Origin: Nocardia cyriacigeorgica
Lineage (GTDB): Bacteria > Actinomycetota > Actinomycetes > Mycobacteriales > Mycobacteriaceae
DNA length: 64,000 nt
Direction of reading: 5' to 3'
NCBI RefSeq assembly: GCF_005863245.1
Contig: NZ_VBUT01000002.1
Location: forward strand, 372,001-436,000
Below the pieces are notes generated by a model. The model was given only the letters and a program-made list of their open reading frames with translations, ran no database searches and was not told the origin of the DNA. The position numbers and the translations under genes were made by a program. This document shows positions 57,556 through 64,000 of the stretch, piece by piece. Every line of letters begins with the position of its first letter. Within the stretch, counting starts at the first letter, position 1.

Positions 57556-59070
57556 CTATCCGGCCCGCGCCCCACTAACCGCGAGCGCCCGAGCCTCCAC
57601 CCGCGGTGTGAGCACGTAATCGCCGAGATCCACCTCGGCGAGCTCACGCACATACTGCGTGCCGAACCCGGGATACATCGTCGCGTTGAACCCATCCTCG
57701 GTGAGATACCAGCTGCGGCAGCCGGAGTTCCAGGTCGTCGCGGCCAGCCGCCGTTGCAGCCGGGCGTTGTAGCGGTCCTGCCGTTGCCGGTCGACTTCCA
57801 TTGTGCGCAGGTCCCGGCGCAACAGCACTCCGATGGCCTCGGTGATGTAGTCGATCTGGGCTTCCATGTACACCAGCGCCGAATTGTGCCCCGGCCCCGA
57901 GTTCGGGCCGAAGGTGAGGAACATATTCGGATAGCCCGCCACCGCGACGCTCTTGTAGGCGTAGGCGCCGCGGCTCCATTCCTCGCCGAGTTTGCGGCCG
58001 CCGCGCCCGGTCACCGGAATCGGCGCGCCCGCCTTGGACACGTCGAAGCCGGTGGCGAAGACGATGCAGTCGGCGCTGTGCACGATGCCTTCGGCGGTCT
58101 GGATGCCTTCGGGCACCAGGCGCACGATGGGCCAGGTGATCAGTTCGCAGTTGTCGGCTTGCAGCGCCGGGTAGTAGTCGTTGCTCATCAGCAGCCGTTT
58201 GCAGCCGGCCCGGAAGTCGGGGGTGAGCTGGCGGCGCAACCACGGGTCGCGCACCTGGGACCGCAGATGCAGCCGCGAGACCTGCTCGACGACGCGGGTG
58301 AGCGGGCTGTTCCACACCACTCCGAGCGCGACCGATTCGTGCCCCCAGAACCAGGCCTCCCGCGCCAGGGTCTGGGCGAGCGGGAGTCGTCGGTACAGCT
58401 CTTTGGTCGCGGCCGTGGTGTCGCGGTTGACCCGTGGGAGCACCCAGCCGGGGGTGCGCTGGAACACCGTGACCTTGCCGGCCTGTTTCACCAGTTCCGG
58501 CACGATCTGCACGGCGCTGGCTCCGGTGCCGACCACGGCCACCTTCTTGCCGGTGAAGTCGTAGCCGTGATCCCAGCGGGCGCTGTGGATCTTGTGTCCG
58601 GCGAAACCCTCCAGGCCGTCGATATCCGGGAAGCTGGCGTTGGACAGTGGGCCGGAGGCGATCACGACCGCGCGTGCGCGCAGCGGGCGCTTGCGGCCGG
58701 TAATAGCGATGGACCACAGGCCGGCGTCCTCGTCGAATTCCAGGCCCGCGACGTTGTGGCCGAATCTGATGGATGGCCGTATCCCGAACTCGTCGACCAT
58801 GGATTCGATGTAGCCCAGGATCTCCGCGCTGCCCGAATAGGTCTGCGACCAGTCCGGATTCGGCGCGAAACTGTAGGAGTACAGCCGCGACGGAATATCG
58901 CACGCCGCACCGGGATAGGTGTTGTCGCGCCAGGTGCCGCCCACCCTGGTGTCACGTTCGAGCACCGCGACGTTCGTGACGCCGCGCTGACGCAACCGGA
59001 TCGCCACCCCGATCCCGGCGAAACCCGCTCCGATGACCGCCACATCCAGTGGCTGTGCCGCCGCGCTCAT
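57556..59070 (-). CDS. Flavin-containing Baeyer-Villiger-type monooxygenase (MymA-like)
   Basis: A 504-residue FAD/NADPH monooxygenase. The FAD loop is VAVIGAGFAGIGVAIRLRQRG, and the NADPH loop KVAVVGTGASAVQIVPELV near residue 180. Between them lies a BVMO-like motif region (HSARWDHGYDFTGKK), and TRVGGTWRDNTYPGAACDIPS is typical of this family. It is the last gene of the operon, and its ATG overlaps the stop of the diiron protein. M. tuberculosis mymA (Rv3083) lies with an esterase (lipR) and an SDR, as here, and that cluster is tied to cell-envelope lipids and acid stress. Confidence 0.9.
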   Translation of the reverse strand: MSAAAQPLDVAVIGAGFAGIGVAIRLRQRGVTNVAVLERDTRVGGTWRDNTYPGAACDIPSRLYSYSFAPNPDWSQTYSGSAEILGYIESMVDEFGIRPSIRFGHNVAGLEFDEDAGLWSIAITGRKRPLRARAVVIASGPLSNASFPDIDGLEGFAGHKIHSARWDHGYDFTGKKVAVVGTGASAVQIVPELVKQAGKVTVFQRTPGWVLPRVNRDTTAATKELYRRLPLAQTLAREAWFWGHESVALGVVWNSPLTRVVEQVSRLHLRSQVRDPWLRRQLTPDFRAGCKRLLMSNDYYPALQADNCELITWPIVRLVPEGIQTAEGIVHSADCIVFATGFDVSKAGAPIPVTGRGGRKLGEEWSRGAYAYKSVAVAGYPNMFLTFGPNSGPGHNSALVYMEAQIDYITEAIGVLLRRDLRTMEVDRQRQDRYNARLQRRLAATTWNSGCRSWYLTEDGFNATMYPGFGTQYVRELAEVDLGDYVLTPRVEARALAVSGARAG

Positions 59071-59987
59071 GCGACCGGCTCGTGGGTCAGCGCCTTCGAC
59101 CACGTGGGCTGTTCGGCGAAGTAGCGTTCGGGGATGCGGCCGGTCACCTTGACCAGGGTGTCGGCGACCAGGTGGTACGGGTGATCGCGATTGATCACCC
59201 AATCGCTGTGCATCTTGACCAGCCGGTACATGGGCAGCCGGTTCACGATCGGGGCCCGTTCGCCGACGGCCTTGAACCGGGCCATCGCCGCGTACAGCTT
59301 GTCCTCGGATACGCCCATCTCCACGATGTTGTCGCGCATCTTGTTCAGCAGCGGGAAGTAGCTGAGCGCGCCGACGATCAGCGACGGCTTGGCCCAGCCG
59401 CCGATGAAGTCGATGGCCAGTTTGCGCGCGGTGGCGTGCCCGAGCAGCTCCATCACCGCGTAATCGGTGGCCAGATGCCGGGATTCGTCGGCGTTGATCT
59501 TCTTGAACACCTCTTGGGCGACGGGGTCCTTGATCTCATCGGTGACGAATTTGATCAGCGCGCCGTCCAGCGCCACTTCCAGCATCGGGATCACGGTGCC
59601 GAGGAAAGACAGCGACATGCCGTCGGCGTGCTTGTCCAGGAAGTCGATCACCAGTTTCACGTTGATGTTCGGTTCCGGCATCTCGTCGCCGTCGAGCATG
59701 CCCCAGCGCCGCATCAGGGCCAGTTCGGCATTGGCGTGGCGCTGTTCCTCGGCATGGAAGTAGCGGTAGATCTCCTTGAGGGTGTCGGTGGGCGCCTTCT
59801 TGGCCATGGCGGCGAAACCGCGGGCGCCGACGTTCTCGATCCACATCAGATCGGACATGAAGGGCTTGAGCTTGGCCCACAGTTCGGGGTCGATCTCCTC
59901 GGCGCCGGGAGCGTCCCAGTCGATATCGGCCAGGGCCCACTGCTTGGCCTTGATCTTGGTGAGCATGTTGTCGAAGTCGAATGCCAT
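59067..59987 (-). CDS. Ferritin-like diiron protein of the mymA-like operon
   Basis: A 306-residue helical protein. FHAEEQRHANAE and NADESRHLATDY are two ExxH/DxxxH-type metal motifs in a four-helix bundle, typical of ferritin-like and acyl-ACP-desaturase-like diiron enzymes. It may be an oxygenase or a reductase component acting with the monooxygenase, or a desaturase. The substrate is unknown. AGGAG lies 8 nt before ATG 59987. Its stop overlaps the monooxygenase start, so the two are coupled. Confidence 0.82.
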   Translation of the reverse strand: MAFDFDNMLTKIKAKQWALADIDWDAPGAEEIDPELWAKLKPFMSDLMWIENVGARGFAAMAKKAPTDTLKEIYRYFHAEEQRHANAELALMRRWGMLDGDEMPEPNINVKLVIDFLDKHADGMSLSFLGTVIPMLEVALDGALIKFVTDEIKDPVAQEVFKKINADESRHLATDYAVMELLGHATARKLAIDFIGGWAKPSLIVGALSYFPLLNKMRDNIVEMGVSEDKLYAAMARFKAVGERAPIVNRLPMYRLVKMHSDWVINRDHPYHLVADTLVKVTGRIPERYFAEQPTWSKALTHEPVA

Positions 59988-59988
59988 G

Positions 59989-60864
59989 TCAGGCTCCTGT
60001 GGTATCGGAGTTCGGCTCGGTCGCGGCCGCATCCCCTTGGGGCAGTAGGCGATTGAGCAAGCCGAGCGCGTGGGCGTAGGTGGCGGGAAAGGTGCGTTTG
60101 AGCTGCCAGACGAGCCGGGCGTCCAGCTGTGGCAGCACGTAGAGGCGGCCGTGGTCGAGTGCGTCGAGGGCGCCCGCGGCGACGCGTTCGGGGGAGAACC
60201 CGGTCCAGCGCATCAGCTGATCGGCCAACCGCGACGGCCCCGAGGTGATCCGGCCGTCGGCGACCACATTGGTTTTGACGAAGGTCGGGCACAGCGCCGT
60301 CACCGCGACGCCGCTGCCCGCCAATTCGGCGTACATCGTTTCGGTCAGCGACAGCACCGCGGCCTTGGAGGTGTTGTACACCGCCATCCCGGGCGCGGCC
60401 GCGAAGCCCGCCGCCGAGGCCACGTTGACGATGCCGCCCCGCCCCGCGGCGCGCAGGCGCGGTGCGAAGATCTCGCACCCGTGCACCACGCCCCACAGGT
60501 TGATGCCCAGTGCCCATTCCCAATCGTCGAAACCGATGTCGCCCACAGGTTTTCCGCCGATGCCGACCCCGGCGTTGTTCACCACCACCGTCGGCGGGCC
60601 GGAGAAGACCTCCTCGGCGAAATCGGCCAGGCGCACCACATCCGCGCGCTGGGCGACATCGCAGAAGAAAGCATGTGCGGGCCGCCCGTGGTGCCGCTCG
60701 ATCAGGCGAACGGTCTCATCGGCGCGATCCTTATCGATATCGGCGCACACCACCTCACCGCCGCGCGCGGCGAGTTCCAGGGCGAAGGCGCGGCCGATGC
60801 CGCTGCCGGCACCGGTGACGACCGCCTTCGCATTGCGTGTGCGGTCGGTGCTGAACGGCCACAT
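59989..60864 (-). CDS. Short-chain dehydrogenase/reductase
   Basis: A 291-residue SDR. The cofactor loop is AVVTGAGSGIGRAFALELAARG, NNAGVGIGG the second motif, and the active-site Ser-Tyr-Lys is in VNVASAAGFAAAPGMAVYNTSKAAVLSL. The C-terminal ~60 residues extend past the Rossmann core, as in Rv3085-type members. It oxidises or reduces an alcohol/ketone, perhaps the substrate or product of the monooxygenase. The start is 1 nt after the esterase stop, and its stop lies 1 nt from the next start. Confidence 0.92.
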   Translation of the reverse strand: MWPFSTDRTRNAKAVVTGAGSGIGRAFALELAARGGEVVCADIDKDRADETVRLIERHHGRPAHAFFCDVAQRADVVRLADFAEEVFSGPPTVVVNNAGVGIGGKPVGDIGFDDWEWALGINLWGVVHGCEIFAPRLRAAGRGGIVNVASAAGFAAAPGMAVYNTSKAAVLSLTETMYAELAGSGVAVTALCPTFVKTNVVADGRITSGPSRLADQLMRWTGFSPERVAAGALDALDHGRLYVLPQLDARLVWQLKRTFPATYAHALGLLNRLLPQGDAAATEPNSDTTGA

Positions 60865-60865
60865 C

Positions 60866-61864
60866 TCAGCTCACCTGCTCGTGGATCGGCGCGTCGGCCG
60901 CGGCCAGCGCCTCGGTGACGAAGGCCGCGGCCCGGCGCAGCGCCGGCGTCGCCTCGGGCACGAGCAGCGGCAGCGCCTGGAAGACGTGGATGCGGCCGGG
61001 CCACAGCTCCAACCGGCAGGTGTTCCCGGTCGCGGTGGCCATCCGCCACAGGTGACGGGCGTCGTCGGCCAGCATCTCCTCGGCCGCCGCCTGGACGAAC
61101 AGCGGGGGCAGGGTCACGGCCGGCGGGATGGTCAACCGCAGCCGCGGGGAGTCCGCGGGTTCGTGCCGGGTGTAGAGCGCGATCATCCGGCGCCCGACCG
61201 GGGCCGGCGCCATCGGATCCGGGCGGCGCCGGTCCAGTTCCTCGGCCGCAGTCAAGGTCAGATCCATCAGCGGCGAGAACATGAACGCACCGGCGGGTTG
61301 CGCCGTCCCCGTCCTGGCGTTCTCCAGCAGCAGGTCGAGGGTGAGGTGGCAGCCGGCCGAATCGCCGCCCATGACGATGTTGTGGGCCTGGTACCCGTTC
61401 GCCAGCAGCCAGCGGTAGCCGGCGGCCACGTCGTCGGCGGCGGCCGGGAAGCGGTGCTCGGGCGCGAGCCGATAGTCGACGACGAACACCGGCAGCCCGG
61501 TCTCCTTCGACAGCCGCGACGCCAGCCCGCGGTGGGTGCGCGCCGAGCAGATCACATACCCACTGCCGTGCACGTAATAGATCACCCGCTCGCCCAGTGG
61601 CACCCCCGGTGCGCGCACCATCTCGCCGCGCACCCCGGCCGCTCGCACCGGCATCGTCGTAGTTCCCGGCACGGGCGGCCCGCCCAGCGCCATCACCGTC
61701 GCGATCAGGCCGCGACCTGCGCCGATGCCCCATCGGGTCGGCGGAAGGAGGCTGTTGATCTGCCGGATGCTCAGCACCGATCCGGTCGCCGCGAGGCGGG
61801 TCCGCAGGGACGCCGACCGCGGAACCGGGCGTGGCAAAGTCGCCGTTGACTTCGTTGTCACCAT
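60866..61864 (-). CDS. Alpha/beta hydrolase, hormone-sensitive-lipase family (LipR-like)
   Basis: A 332-residue HSL-type esterase. The oxyanion motif is YYVHGSGYVICS (HGSG variant of HGGG), the nucleophile elbow is MGGDSAGCHL, and the acid and His follow in ADDARHLWR and RIHVFQALP. It is the first gene of the operon. It resembles LipR (Rv3084), next to mymA in M. tuberculosis. ATG 61864 is preceded by a palindrome and promoter with a 7-nt leader. Confidence 0.92.
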   Translation of the reverse strand: MVTTKSTATLPRPVPRSASLRTRLAATGSVLSIRQINSLLPPTRWGIGAGRGLIATVMALGGPPVPGTTTMPVRAAGVRGEMVRAPGVPLGERVIYYVHGSGYVICSARTHRGLASRLSKETGLPVFVVDYRLAPEHRFPAAADDVAAGYRWLLANGYQAHNIVMGGDSAGCHLTLDLLLENARTGTAQPAGAFMFSPLMDLTLTAAEELDRRRPDPMAPAPVGRRMIALYTRHEPADSPRLRLTIPPAVTLPPLFVQAAAEEMLADDARHLWRMATATGNTCRLELWPGRIHVFQALPLLVPEATPALRRAAAFVTEALAAADAPIHEQVS

Positions 61865-61871
61865 GCGCCAA

Positions 61872-61910
61872 GCATCAGCGCTGAATGCGCCATTTGTCAA
61901 TGGCACATTC
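61872..61910 (-). promoter_or_regulatory. Promoter and palindromic operator of the mymA-like operon
   Basis: GAATGCGCCATT (61883-61894) and AATGGCACATTC (61899-61910) form an inverted repeat matching at 11 of 12 positions around TGTC. On the minus strand the right part holds TTGACA (61900-61895), then a 17-nt spacer and TGATGC (61877-61872) as -10, with 7 nt to the ATG. Binding of a regulator here would block the -35. Confidence 0.72.
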
Positions 61911-61940
61911 GTGACCGCCGTTAACGTGGCGGTGCGTTGC

Positions 61941-62762
61941 TCAGTCGTCCGGCAGCGTCACCACACCGTCCAGATAGCGGCGGCAGCGCCCGATCAGCAG
62001 CACCCGGTCGCCGACGAGCTCGGTGCGCAGCAGACCGCCGCGCCGCGAGAGCTGGCGGGCCGTCATCGTCGTGCGACCCAGTTCGCGACTCCACAGCGGT
62101 ACCAGTTGCGCGTGCGCCGAGCCTGTCACCGGATCTTCCGGAACGCCGACGCCGGGCCCGAAGAACCGGGACACGAAGTCCACCTCGTCGCCGCGCGCGG
62201 TGACGATGGCGCCACGCGGCAGCGGCGGAAACCGGTCCAGCGCCGGACGCAGGGTGCGTACCTGCTGCTCACTGTCGACGACGATGACCGCGTCCGCGCC
62301 GGTATACGCACGCACCGGCCGCACGCCGAGCGCCGCCACCAGCACCGGATCTGGTTCGGTCTCGATGGACGGCACCACGGGCAGATCGAGCACGTATTCG
62401 TCGTCATCGGTGCGGTCGACGTGCAGCCAGCCGCTGCGGGTGTAGAAGCTGACCCGGTCGGCGCCGGGCGCGATGTCGGTGAGGATCTGCGCCGCGCTCG
62501 CCAACGTCGCGTGCCCGCACATGTCCACCTCCACCCGCGGGGTGAACCAGCGCAGGTGAAAAGCGGGCCAATCGCCGGGCGCCGGGCCCGCCTCGGCCGG
62601 TAACCCGGGGGTGTAGAAGGCCGTTTCGGCGAGGTTGTTCTCCTCGGCCAGATGTTGCAACAGCGCATCGGGCAGCCAGTTCGGCAGCGGCATCACCGCG
62701 GCCGGGTTTCCCGAGAACGGTGCGTCGGCGAACGCGTCGATCTGATGCAGCAGAACCTCCAT
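61941..62762 (-). CDS. PhzF family isomerase-like protein
   Basis: A 273-residue two-lobed PhzF/DAP-epimerase fold: LLHQIDAFADAPFSGNPAAVMPL, EENNLAETAFY with the active Glu, DMCGHATLASA, and DPVTGSAHAQLVPLWS. Members isomerise small dihydroxy or amino acids, but most have no known substrate. Its stop is 76 bp upstream of the esterase start and the palindrome lies in that gap, so it is probably a separate unit. Confidence 0.9.
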   Translation of the reverse strand: MEVLLHQIDAFADAPFSGNPAAVMPLPNWLPDALLQHLAEENNLAETAFYTPGLPAEAGPAPGDWPAFHLRWFTPRVEVDMCGHATLASAAQILTDIAPGADRVSFYTRSGWLHVDRTDDDEYVLDLPVVPSIETEPDPVLVAALGVRPVRAYTGADAVIVVDSEQQVRTLRPALDRFPPLPRGAIVTARGDEVDFVSRFFGPGVGVPEDPVTGSAHAQLVPLWSRELGRTTMTARQLSRRGGLLRTELVGDRVLLIGRCRRYLDGVVTLPDD

Positions 62763-62927
62763 GCGCAAGAAGGTACTCCAACTCTGAATAACCGCTTCGC
62801 GCAAGGTATCTCGGAGCCTCGCCAGGTCATGCGTCCACTTGGGTTCGGCGTCGCCGAGCGGCGAGCGATGATTTCGCCTGCCGTGCGCCGTCGATATCGG
62901 TGACACCCCTGCGAACCGGGAGAACCG

Positions 62928-63515
62928 ATGACGGATCCTGACCTGATTTCGACGTGGTTGCGTGCGGAACGGCTGGCCTTCGCCGACTTCTTCGACGAGC
63001 TGACCGATGACGAATGGCAGCGCGAATCGCTGTGCCCGGGCTGGACCATCCACGATGTCCTCGCCCACATCGCCTCGGTCGACACCCTCGGATCCACCCT
63101 GGTGGGCCTGATCCGGGCCAGGGGCGATTGGGATCGGATGAATGCCGAAGCCGCGCGCCGGGTGTCGGCGCGCCACACACCCGCTGAGCTGATCGCGCAG
63201 CTGCGCGACTCGGCGGGATCCTCGCGACGCTCGCCCGGCGCCTCGCCCATGGATCCCTTGGCCGACATCATCGTGCACGAACAGGACGTGGCCCGCCCGC
63301 TCGGACGCACCCTGCACTCCCCGCCGGAACGGGTCGTTGCCGCGCTGGATCATGTGCTGGCCAGCCGGTTCTACGGTGCCCGCAAGCGGGTGCGTGGCCT
63401 GCGGCTGACCGCGACCGACACGGACTGGTCCGCCGGTGACGGGCCGGAGCAGGTGCGCGCTCCCGCGATCGATCTGCTGTTCCTGGCGACCGGGCGCGCG
63501 TTCTCCCGGACCTGA
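62928..63515 (+). CDS. Maleylpyruvate isomerase family mycothiol-dependent protein (TIGR03083-type)
   Basis: A 195-residue DinB/YfiT-like four-helix protein: LISTWLRAERLAFADFFDELTDDEWQRESLCPGWTIHDVLAHIAS has the first metal-ligand His, and ADIIVHEQDVARPLGR the second His cluster. Such proteins use mycothiol or a metal in isomerase or transferase reactions, and most have no known substrate. ATG 62928 follows GGGAGA. The divergent region toward the PhzF gene is 165 bp. Confidence 0.9.
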   Translation: MTDPDLISTWLRAERLAFADFFDELTDDEWQRESLCPGWTIHDVLAHIASVDTLGSTLVGLIRARGDWDRMNAEAARRVSARHTPAELIAQLRDSAGSSRRSPGASPMDPLADIIVHEQDVARPLGRTLHSPPERVVAALDHVLASRFYGARKRVRGLRLTATDTDWSAGDGPEQVRAPAIDLLFLATGRAFSRT

Positions 63516-63516
63516 C

Positions 63517-63551
63517 GGCGGACCCGATCCCCCTCACGGACCGGGTCCGCC
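63517..63551. terminator. Bidirectional hairpin terminator
   Basis: GGCGGACCCG (63517-63526) pairs perfectly with CGGGTCCGCC (63542-63551) between the convergent isomerase-like and acs genes. Confidence 0.75.
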
Positions 63552-63564
63552 GCCTGTCCCGGGA

Positions 63565-64000
63565 TTACCCGCGGGCGATGGACTCGAACACGGTCGGATC
63601 GACCAGGGTGGAGGTGTCGCCGAGTTCGCGGCCCTCGGCGACGTCGCGCAGCAGCCGTCGCATGATCTTGCCGCTGCGGGTCTTCGGCAGCTCCGGCACG
63701 ATGTGGATGTCGCGTGGCCGGGCGATCGGGCTGATCTGCTGGGACACTTCGGCTTTCAGCTGGGTGATCAGCGTGTCCCGGTCCTGCTCGCCCGAGCCGG
63801 CCTCGGCGGTGAGGATGGCGAAGGCGACGATGGCCTGGCCGGTGGTTTCGTCGCTGGCACCCACTACGGCGGCCTCGGCGACGGCGCTGTGGGAGACCAG
63901 CGCCGATTCCACCTCGGCGGTGGAGATGCGGTGGCCGGAGACATTCATGACGTCGTCGACGCGGCCGAGCACCCACAGGTCACCGTCGGCATCCCGCCGC
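63565..64000 (-). CDS. acs: Acetyl-CoA synthetase, C-terminal part (5' end outside window)
   Basis: The last ~145 residues of an AMP-forming acyl-CoA synthetase. [37 protein letters not shown] is the conserved hinge and C-domain entry of Acs, and [19 protein letters not shown] contains the Lys whose acetylation switches the enzyme off. The gene runs off the right edge; the catalytic N-domain is outside. It makes acetyl-CoA from acetate, CoA and ATP. Confidence 0.93.
   Translation of the reverse strand, partial: RRDADGDLWVLGRVDDVMNVSGHRISTAEVESALVSHSAVAEAAVVGASDETTGQAIVAFAILTAEAGSGEQDRDTLITQLKAEVSQQISPIARPRDIHIVPELPKTRSGKIMRRLLRDVAEGRELGDTSTLVDPTVFESIARG

Noticed and set aside
1..64000. CRISPR arrays, insertion sequences, prophage or tRNA/rRNA genes
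   Set aside because: No spaced repeats, transposase motifs, phage genes or cloverleaf patterns were found on reading either strand; small or divergent elements could still be missed without a search tool.

Overview
This 64-kb, high-GC window is chromosomal DNA of a mycolic-acid actinobacterium (Corynebacteriales), most likely Nocardia or a close relative. The evidence is the division/cell-wall cluster with an actinobacterial FtsL-like protein, SepF, YggT and DivIVA/Wag31, an Emb-type arabinosyltransferase, LppM- and MTB12-like lipoproteins, and many GTG/TTG starts with ATGA or GTGA overlaps. I see no insertion sequence, prophage, CRISPR array, tRNA or rRNA.

Layout. (1) 1-350: the end of metF. 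(2) 378-7716, minus strand: an operon of a family-5 solute-binding lipoprotein, two permeases, a fused double ATPase, a DUF1684 protein and an LLM-class flavin monooxygenase. It lies behind an RNA that folds like a SAM-sensing (S-box superfamily) riboswitch, which suggests uptake and oxidation of a sulfur compound. The monooxygenase gene carries a one-base frameshift. (3) 7869-14268, minus strand: a glycosyltransferase, LppM, TerC, a CruF-type carotenoid hydratase, a CrtO/CrtI-type oxidoreductase and a GNAT protein. This is a carotenoid set interleaved with genes that neighbour the mraZ cluster in mycobacteria. (4) 14441-15433: a SAV_6107-type protein and a DUF3040 membrane protein. (5) 15788-37351: the dcw cluster, mraZ-rsmH-ftsL-like-pbpB-murE-murF-mraY-murD-ftsW-murG-murC-ftsQ-ftsZ-pgeF-yggS-sepF-yggT-wag31 and a small membrane protein. 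It has a promoter overlapped by three MraZ boxes and a candidate mraW RNA. (6) 37432-40832: ileS behind a T-box with an AUC specifier.

(7) 41042-48687: a secreted NlpC/P60 hydrolase with an upstream CRP/GlxR-type palindrome, galU, dinB with an unusual C-terminal module, an MTB12-like lipoprotein and an emb arabinosyltransferase. (8) 48810-54831: an ADP-ribosylglycohydrolase, a RarD/EamA transporter, a CtpE-like P-type ATPase, a VOC protein and a lipoprotein. (9) 54995-57399: lspA, an RluA/RluD-type pseudouridine synthase and a membrane-anchored hypothetical. (10) 57556-61910, minus strand: a mymA-like set (HSL-type esterase, SDR, diiron ferritin-like protein, Baeyer-Villiger-type monooxygenase) behind a near-perfect palindrome that overlaps a TTGACA -35. 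(11) 61941-64000: a PhzF protein, a mycothiol-dependent isomerase-like protein and the 3' end of acs.

How it works together. The dcw block makes lipid II (MurC-G, MraY), polymerises and crosslinks it at the septum (FtsW, PbpB, FtsL-like, FtsQ), builds the ring (FtsZ, SepF) and directs polar growth (Wag31). PgeF, the NlpC/P60 hydrolase, GalU and Emb add wall editing and arabinogalactan functions. The least described parts are the riboswitch-linked transporter/monooxygenase operon, the palindrome-controlled mymA-like operon, and several regulatory RNAs and repeats listed in the findings.
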